Positions 58,680 to 64,000 of a DNA stretch of 64,000 nt are shown in pieces. The first letter of the stretch is position 1; every line of letters starts with the position of its first letter. The notes under the pieces are model-generated. The model worked only from the letters and a program-made list of their open reading frames with translations. It had not been told where the DNA came from and ran no database searches. A program made the translations under genes and the position numbers. This DNA is from Candidatus Omnitrophota bacterium (GTDB lineage Bacteria > Omnitrophota > Gorgyraeia > Zapsychrales > Zapsychraceae), in contig JACKFL010000006.1 of the NCBI GenBank assembly GCA_020632495.1, positions 186,001 to 250,000 on the forward strand. The letters are read 5' to 3'.

Positions 58680-59813
58680 ATGGCAACCAAAGCTACATTT
58701 TTGGATCAAATCAAAAGAGGCCTCAAGGAGCAGGTGCGCAATGTTGCGAAAGGTGTGTCGCAGCCCGCTCACATATATACGCCGGATTTTGAATTCTTAG
58801 TGTCTTTTGTACATGCCTATGATGACGGTGTTGTAGTTGAAGCTAACAGACCGATGCCGTCACTATGGAGTATCGGACCTGCGGAACGCAAAGTGCTGTC
58901 ATATCCGTTTCCGCGCAGTCCGGAGGAATTTCATAGCCTTGAAGTGCCTGTTGTCGGAAAGATGCCCAAAGAGAAGATTGGGCAGCTGACTAAACTTCCA
59001 AGGTATGGATTTACCGGATTGACCAAATCTGATTCGCATATTTATGCCGGCAGTTGGAATGGAGTTTATCAGATCAGGCGCCAAGATTTCGGGCTGGACA
59101 AGTTTATCACGCATCCCTTGATGAATGATATGCATGGTATTCATCAGGAGGACGGACGGCTCTATGCTGGAATTACCTCCAAGGATACCATTGTAATAAC
59201 TAGTATTGACGGAGAACTATTGGATGCGTTTACTGTAAGGCCGAACTTGGAGGTGGTTCGGGATTCTTCCCTGCATGATTATGATTGGAGGTTTATATCT
59301 AAACAGAAACGCGGAAGCGCAGGATTCTTTCACTTTAATTATATTCAGAAGTTTGGTGATGACCTTTACTTGACAAGTCGCAATCTGAGCTGCTTTGTCG
59401 TCGTTAATCTGATAACGTTTAAAAGTCATTTGCGTAGTATGAATTTTAGTGTGCCAAACTTGATTCATGACGGTCTTAAGCGTGGTGATAAGTACTACTT
59501 TACGAGCATTGACGGGTGGGTATTTATCGCCTCCGCTTCAGAAGAATCGGAGAATCCTTACTTGGCTAACCAGGACTTATCGCTGGAAAAGATCCGTTTA
59601 AAACGGATGCCGAATTGGTGCCGCGGAATAGAAGTTCACGGAGATACGATAATTACTCTAGTAGATGGCCGCTATGGCACGGGACTGACTTTTGGAGTGC
59701 AGGCGATTAACCATAAGGGCCAGTATTTGGGAGAAATTCGTTTGAAGTACCAGAAAATAGACTTTTTCAAAAAGATTTATTATATGACGGGCTTTGACCT
59801 ACTCAAGCTGTAG
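58680..59813 (+). CDS. beta-propeller-like protein of unknown function in glycan operon
   Basis: 377 residues, family not recognised. No signal peptide or membrane segment. Repeating beta motifs (TKSDSHIYAGSWNGVYQI, HQEDGRLYAGITSKDTIVI, KFGDDLYLTSRNLSCFVV, KRGDKYYFTSIDGWVFI, GIEVHGDTIITLVDGRYG) suggest a five- to seven-bladed propeller. MPNWCRGIEVHGD recalls DUF4915/TIGR03032-type proteins found in glycan loci. Role unknown. It might be a glycan-modifying enzyme or a sensor. Confidence 0.72.
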   Translation: MATKATFLDQIKRGLKEQVRNVAKGVSQPAHIYTPDFEFLVSFVHAYDDGVVVEANRPMPSLWSIGPAERKVLSYPFPRSPEEFHSLEVPVVGKMPKEKIGQLTKLPRYGFTGLTKSDSHIYAGSWNGVYQIRRQDFGLDKFITHPLMNDMHGIHQEDGRLYAGITSKDTIVITSIDGELLDAFTVRPNLEVVRDSSLHDYDWRFISKQKRGSAGFFHFNYIQKFGDDLYLTSRNLSCFVVVNLITFKSHLRSMNFSVPNLIHDGLKRGDKYYFTSIDGWVFIASASEESENPYLANQDLSLEKIRLKRMPNWCRGIEVHGDTIITLVDGRYGTGLTFGVQAINHKGQYLGEIRLKYQKIDFFKKIYYMTGFDLLKL

Positions 59814-59823
59814 GAAAACAATC

Positions 59824-61659
59824 ATGCGAAAGATAGTCATAATGCATAGTGTCGCGGAAGCGAAGCACTGTATCCAGCATGAGCATCACATCGGAGCGGA
59901 ATTATACTCCACGCATTCAAGCGTAGATGTATTCCTAAAGGAGTATCATCGGTTAGAATGTCTGTGTTTGAGTCACTTTCTGACCCGGGACCGGATAGGT
60001 GCCATAATACAAGAAACAGACCAAAAGGTGGCGAAAATTTTAAATCGGCTAGATACAAACAACCGTGACATGTTACAGATACAATTCGGTGTGCCAATGA
60101 ATTGGTTTACTGCTTTATATGATTTCTATGCACGCATCCAATACTCCGGCTATATATTCTTCGTAGAGTCCCTAAAGAATGTAGTCGGAACGTCCCCAGA
60201 TTCAAATATTGTTCTTTATAACTACACGTTCAAACATATACTGCCTAGTGAAACAGATATAAAGGCATTAATGAACATGTTCTTTCCGGAGTTTAACATC
60301 CGTGTTATTCAGTATGAGGACAGCCGCTTGTCTTTCCGCCAGCTTTGGGATAAAGTCCGACGACATTCTAAAAAATTGATAAATCCAAAAAGGTGGATGC
60401 AATTCGTACAAATATTGGCACGTTTTCAAGATCGACAAGGTGCGTTTGATTCCGATAAAGAAACGGTTTTATTGCTGGGGCCACTATACGAAATGGAATT
60501 CTTACGCGAAGGTCTGGCCGGTAACTACAATGTGATAAATGGCCTGAACATCGATGTATTAAGACGGAATTTTCCTTTAGGGACCAAGTCGTCGATGGCC
60601 TCGGAGACACTTAAATTTGATTTTAGGCTGGACGGTTTAGTGGAAAATAGCTATGACGAACTGTTGCTAAAGGACCTAATAGCGTGTCATCGAAGAACCG
60701 ACCATATGCATACAGAAGATCTAAGAATATTGCAGTCTATATATTCCAAATACGGGATCGATTTAGTGGTGTGGGGCAATCCCCCAAAGGGTAGAATATT
60801 TGGCTTGTTTAATGAGTACCTGCGCCGCCAGGGGGTGAAGGTAGTCGGAGCTCAGCACGGTGCAGTGTATGGAGATTGTGTGGTTCCCAAGCACTATCTT
60901 TCCGATTATGACCGTTGCGACTATTATTTCACTTACGGATTTACAGAGAAGGATCTTATCCGTGGTCTTCCGGGCCGGAAAGTGCGCTGCCGGACCGTCC
61001 CGGTGGGCAAATGCAAGTTTGTTCAACATGATTCCGATGCCCGTGAGGTTGATATTGTCTTTCCGGTCACGAATACAAAGTCGATGTTTTGGGGGGGGAT
61101 GTGGCGGGTAGCCCCGCATGAATTAACTGCCCGACAGATCAGAATACTCGAACACCTCGATTCTTTGACTGATGCCACGGTATACATCAAGCCGTTTGCC
61201 AATGCCAATTACGACAATTGCTCTGTGCTGCCGGTGCTAAGAAGGCTTAAGCATGTGAAAATAGTCGATCATATAGGATTTCACGAATTCTTGTGCCGGT
61301 TTAAGCCGCGATGTACCATTGTTGAGATGCCGTCAACGCCACAATTTGAAGTTCTCCATCTGGACACAGAAGTGCTTTTAATGGACGAATGGTTTGATGT
61401 ATATGAGGAGCGTGCATTGGACATGCTTCAGGCTCGGGTGCATTTTACAACGAATACCGAGCAGATGATCGATTGCATCGATGATTTTATTGCAGGGCGT
61501 TTATGTAAGAAGAGGGACGATACCTACTTCAGATACTATTGTCATGAATCTTTGAAGCCGGAACAAATTCTAGCATTACTGAAACAAATTATGTCGGGAG
61601 TACAACTCCCTACTGATAGCAGAATGCAAGAGAGGCCAGTGTCATGCAAAAAGTCTTGA
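59824..61659 (+). CDS. putative surface-carbohydrate transferase (GT-B-like)
   Basis: 611 residues from ATG 59824 (AGGAAAA upstream; the longer frame from 59794 enters the previous gene). C-terminal ~300 residues have VVGAQHGAVYGDCVVPKHYLSDYDRCDYYFTYGF and a ligand-binding DIVFPVTNTKS ... VYIKPFANANYDNC, the pattern of LIC12162-type and CDP-glycerol/Kdo-transferase-like GT-B enzymes. The N-terminal ~300 residues are not recognised. Probably transfers the sugar made in this cluster. Donor and acceptor unknown. Confidence 0.75.
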   Translation: MRKIVIMHSVAEAKHCIQHEHHIGAELYSTHSSVDVFLKEYHRLECLCLSHFLTRDRIGAIIQETDQKVAKILNRLDTNNRDMLQIQFGVPMNWFTALYDFYARIQYSGYIFFVESLKNVVGTSPDSNIVLYNYTFKHILPSETDIKALMNMFFPEFNIRVIQYEDSRLSFRQLWDKVRRHSKKLINPKRWMQFVQILARFQDRQGAFDSDKETVLLLGPLYEMEFLREGLAGNYNVINGLNIDVLRRNFPLGTKSSMASETLKFDFRLDGLVENSYDELLLKDLIACHRRTDHMHTEDLRILQSIYSKYGIDLVVWGNPPKGRIFGLFNEYLRRQGVKVVGAQHGAVYGDCVVPKHYLSDYDRCDYYFTYGFTEKDLIRGLPGRKVRCRTVPVGKCKFVQHDSDAREVDIVFPVTNTKSMFWGGMWRVAPHELTARQIRILEHLDSLTDATVYIKPFANANYDNCSVLPVLRRLKHVKIVDHIGFHEFLCRFKPRCTIVEMPSTPQFEVLHLDTEVLLMDEWFDVYEERALDMLQARVHFTTNTEQMIDCIDDFIAGRLCKKRDDTYFRYYCHESLKPEQILALLKQIMSGVQLPTDSRMQERPVSCKKS

Positions 61660-62114
61660 AGGAATTAAAGGATAAAATTCTTCGCGCTTTGATCATTCGG
61701 CCGTTGGTAAATATGAAGTTTTTAAATTATATGTATCCGCATGTACATGGTCCCAAAGAACGATTGATTATAAAGGATCCAGGAAATGTACATTTGCAGA
61801 ACACTTTATTCAACACCCGATGCGGTACGATTACGCTGGGGCGGGGAGTGATGTTTTCACACAATTGTATGGTTCTCACAGGAAAACATGACTATGTTTC
61901 TAAGGATATCAAGAAAATACGAGACATTGTTGAGGAGGGTGAACGCTCCATAGAAATTGGAGATGGCACGTGGGTGTGTACAGGGGCCATTATTTGCGGA
62001 AAGGTAAAAGTGGGCAAACACTGCGTTATAGCCGCGGGAGCGGTCGTTACCAAAGACGTTCCTGACGGCTGCATGGCGGCGGGAGTACCCGCCAAGGTGA
62101 TTAAGGAGATATAA
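61644..62114 (+). CDS. hexapeptide-repeat acyltransferase
   Basis: 156 residues, left-handed beta-helix. Repeats at ~55-145 (ITLGRGVMFSHNC, IEIGDGTWVCTGAIICG, VKVGKHCVIAAGAVVTKDV), His in LTGKHDYVSKD, ending GVPAKVIKEI. Sugar O-acetyltransferase of the WbbJ/maltose acetyltransferase group. Overlaps the transferase gene by 16 nt. The next start follows the stop directly. Confidence 0.9.
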   Translation: MQKVLKELKDKILRALIIRPLVNMKFLNYMYPHVHGPKERLIIKDPGNVHLQNTLFNTRCGTITLGRGVMFSHNCMVLTGKHDYVSKDIKKIRDIVEEGERSIEIGDGTWVCTGAIICGKVKVGKHCVIAAGAVVTKDVPDGCMAAGVPAKVIKEI

Positions 62115-62918
62115 ATGAGTAGTTTGGGAGGGAGATTGTCCTTACGGCAGAAATTACATCAGGGAGAATTGACACTCGGTTCATGGATTACTATCGGCAA
62201 CGAAATTATTGCGGAAATGATGTCTAAGATGGATTTTGATTGGCTTGTGATAGATTTGGAGCATAGTGTAATTGATCTTTCGCAGGCACAAAACTTGATT
62301 CGAATTATAGATCTGTCGGGTACCATTCCCTTGGTGCGGGTAGCTCACAATGATTCCATAATGATTAAGCGCGTGATGGACGCGGGTGCCGCAGGAGTAA
62401 TTGTGCCAATGATCAACTCACAAGCCCAAGCCGAAGCGGCTGTTAAGGCGGTGCGCTATCCCCCATCGGGAAGCCGTGGAGTGGGTTTGGCTCGAGCACA
62501 AGCTTATGGAATAGGATTTGACGAATACCGGCAATGGTTAGAAACTGACTCGGTGGTGATTGTTCAGATTGAACACATAGCTGCCGTTGAGAATCTGAAG
62601 TCTATCTTATCTGTGGATGGAGTGGATGGCTTTATCGTTGGACCTTACGACTTATCCGGATCCTTAGGGCATCCTGGTGAATTCACCCATCCGGAAATGG
62701 GAAGTGCACTCAGGCGTATAGAGGAAGTGGCTAAGGAGTTTCCATCTGTATGTCAAGGGGTCCACGTGATCCCCCCGGATCCGGCTGAGGTAAATCAACG
62801 GATTGAAAATGGCTATCGGTTTATTGCGGCTAGTCTCGACACGTTGATTTTTCAGAAGCAATGCGAGACCTTATTTAAAGGAATTGTCGCAAACCGTGAA
62901 GTCCAAAAAGGAAAATAA
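62115..62918 (+). CDS. HpcH/HpaI family class II aldolase
   Basis: 267 residues, TIM barrel. LGSWITIGNEIIAEMMSKMDFDWLVIDLEHSVID, metal and pyruvate site around PLVRVAHND, VIVPMINSQAQAEAAVKAVRYPP, VVIVQIEHIAAVENL, VDGFIVGPYDLSGSLG. Catalyses reversible aldol addition of pyruvate to aldehydes. Inside a glycan operon it may make or trim a 2-keto-3-deoxy sugar acid, a less usual companion to NeuB. Substrate unknown. Confidence 0.92.
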   Translation: MSSLGGRLSLRQKLHQGELTLGSWITIGNEIIAEMMSKMDFDWLVIDLEHSVIDLSQAQNLIRIIDLSGTIPLVRVAHNDSIMIKRVMDAGAAGVIVPMINSQAQAEAAVKAVRYPPSGSRGVGLARAQAYGIGFDEYRQWLETDSVVIVQIEHIAAVENLKSILSVDGVDGFIVGPYDLSGSLGHPGEFTHPEMGSALRRIEEVAKEFPSVCQGVHVIPPDPAEVNQRIENGYRFIAASLDTLIFQKQCETLFKGIVANREVQKGK

Positions 62919-64000
62919 ATGAAGCGGCTAGCCAGTCAGTATCAACTGCCGGAGGTATTTGTTAGTCGACTGAAAGAATACATCGAATCTGATAGCTTTG
63001 GTGACGTCACCGATGTGTCCGCGAGTGACTACTGGAAATATCATTTGTCACAAATGAATGTAGATATCAAGGGTAATACTGTCACAATCGGCGCTATATC
63101 GGGTCATTATATACCGGTACAGACTTCCGAAATTAAGGGGATATTGCCGTTGCCAAAATGCATAATAGACTGGAGAAAGTTTTGGGGCTTCATGAGGCAA
63201 GGATATAGTTGTCTGAATATTACAGAGGCTTTCGATCATGTGATGAACCACGATCGCATCGCGGATATCTATTTGGCTCCAGATCGGATAAATTTTCAGC
63301 GTTTGAGACAAAAGCCGGCGGTGCGCAAGTCCGTAGCGGACATTCAAAAACGGTTCTTTGCGAAAGACAAGTATCGACTAAGTCCGTCCCTTCAGCGTAA
63401 CGAACACATGATACGTGCTTACTATTATTTCAACATCATTATGGGTCTCTGTGAACTTCCGAAGAAGCCCGTGGTCCTCGAAATCGGTGCAGGCAACGGT
63501 AATTTAACCAGCATTCTTTACCAAGAGTTGCAGGACGCCACAATGGTTATTTGCGATTTACCGAAAACAGTTTGTATATCAGCAGTATTTATCAGAGATC
63601 TTTTTCCAGATGCCAAGATTTGTCTGCCACATGAGTTCAGTCCTGAAATCGAATTGAGAGATTATGATTTCGTGTTCGTTACGCCTCAACAGAGCAAATT
63701 GTTTTCTGACTCCTCGTTTGACTTATGTACAAATACAGCCTCATTTCATGAAATGAATCGGGAACAGATTGTGGAGTACATTCACTTGATCCAGCGAATA
63801 ACCAAGCACGGCGGATACTTCTTTAATACCAATCGAGTCGAGAAAATACCGTCCGTTTCAGATACCAGTGACTTTGATTTCCTGAGTAAGGAAGTAACTA
63901 CGCCAGTCAATCGATATGCCGATTACGGATGGTATCCAGAAAATGAGATTATGGCTTATGAGGTATGCCGGTTGATCAGGATGGCCCACTTAGACGATTA
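62919..64000 (+). CDS. putative sugar O-methyltransferase, 3' end outside window
   Basis: At least 360 residues, ATG one base after the aldolase stop, open to the window edge. SAM-binding motif I VVLEIGAGNGNLTSIL (~residue 187), acidic loop MVICDLPKTV, and SFDLCTNTASFHEMNREQIVEYI with HGGYFFNTNRVEK. It matches the putative sugar O-methyltransferase (NanM-like, TIGR04371) group found in glycan clusters. The operon continues beyond the window. Confidence 0.85.
   Translation, partial: MKRLASQYQLPEVFVSRLKEYIESDSFGDVTDVSASDYWKYHLSQMNVDIKGNTVTIGAISGHYIPVQTSEIKGILPLPKCIIDWRKFWGFMRQGYSCLNITEAFDHVMNHDRIADIYLAPDRINFQRLRQKPAVRKSVADIQKRFFAKDKYRLSPSLQRNEHMIRAYYYFNIIMGLCELPKKPVVLEIGAGNGNLTSILYQELQDATMVICDLPKTVCISAVFIRDLFPDAKICLPHEFSPEIELRDYDFVFVTPQQSKLFSDSSFDLCTNTASFHEMNREQIVEYIHLIQRITKHGGYFFNTNRVEKIPSVSDTSDFDFLSKEVTTPVNRYADYGWYPENEIMAYEVCRLIRMAHLDD

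Noticed and set aside
1..64000. tRNA, rRNA, CRISPR arrays, prophage and insertion sequences
   Set aside because: I looked for T-loop sequences (GGTTCGAATCC type), regularly spaced repeats, and integrase or transposase signatures, and found none that held up.

Overview
The window reads as a piece of a Candidatus Omnitrophota (candidate phylum OP3) chromosome. The strongest pointer is the 954-residue protein at 5160-8024. Its N-terminal block (LDISPVYHAPVIQG, VNLSPYEADRIIP, FNKVWIVPDKAV) and its C-terminal block (GGIDLNPANLELE ... ILNISPVNSLPLLLG) are hallmarks, as I recall them, of large exported proteins found almost only in that phylum. The rest fits a Gram-negative-type cell: a TonB-dependent receptor, an Mla-type lipid transport operon, lipoproteins, beta-barrel candidates and a long surface-glycan cluster. 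I found no rRNA, tRNA, CRISPR array, prophage or transposase. Coding density is high. Most of the window is GC-rich, and the last ~7 kb is visibly AT-richer.

Layout. 1-4138: end of glutamate dehydrogenase, then envelope proteins of unknown role and a short-chain dehydrogenase. 4150-8024: a transglutaminase-like protein divergent from the Omnitrophota protein. 8086-10326: two lipoproteins, two tandem small basic paralogues and an exported Ntn-type amidotransferase. 10389-15587: an ABC-2 exporter, a membrane protein, a response regulator and mlaE-mlaF-mlaD. 15670-19950: a metal-site protein and His/Met-rich barrel, cold-shock protein, FKBP, TfoX-like protein, DNA alkylation repair protein and ZIP transporter. 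20081-25120: full-length B12-dependent methionine synthase and a lone NuoF-like flavoprotein. 25267-31209: ECF sigma/anti-sigma pair, thioredoxin-like protein, polyacidic secreted protein, and a cation/proton antiporter flanked by two YceI proteins. 31232-37004: two GT-C membrane proteins, a barrel candidate and an aldolase-dehydrogenase fusion.

37001-46172 is centred on B12 and one-carbon metabolism. It holds a Pho-box-like promoter with a 16-codon membrane peptide, metF, a divergent stand-alone 'second half' of methionine synthase, and a nucleotide-sugar epimerase. It then has a DUF6580-type membrane protein, a cobalamin riboswitch with a Rho-independent terminator, a BtuB-like receptor, a DUF5522 mini-protein, a DUF71-type ATPase and a signal-less BtuF-like protein. 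Intergenic palindromes punctuate this stretch. Together with metH at 20081, the window shows a cell that imports or salvages cobalamin and spends it on methyl transfer.

46207-64000 is a surface-glycan operon of about 17 kb that continues past the window. A winged-helix regulator with two matching dyads and a near-consensus promoter leads into an APS kinase, a SpsF-type cytidylyltransferase, a Gfo/Idh oxidoreductase, a DegT aminotransferase, an epimerase, a GNAT enzyme, a NeuB-type synthase, an AsnB-type amidotransferase, hexapeptide acyltransferases, a PseA/WbpG-type sugar amidotransferase, a Wzx-like flippase, a putative glycosyltransferase, an HpcH/HpaI aldolase and a methyltransferase. The set suggests assembly and export of an amidated, acylated nonulosonic-acid-like sugar. 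No UDP-sugar hydrolase/2-epimerase and no HisH/HisF partner is visible.

Best candidates for something undescribed: the stand-alone B12 plus SAM-activation protein (38136-39716), the Pho-box/mini-peptide unit (37001-37205), the signal-less B12 salvage set behind the riboswitch, and the Omnitrophota-specific protein with an embedded P-loop.
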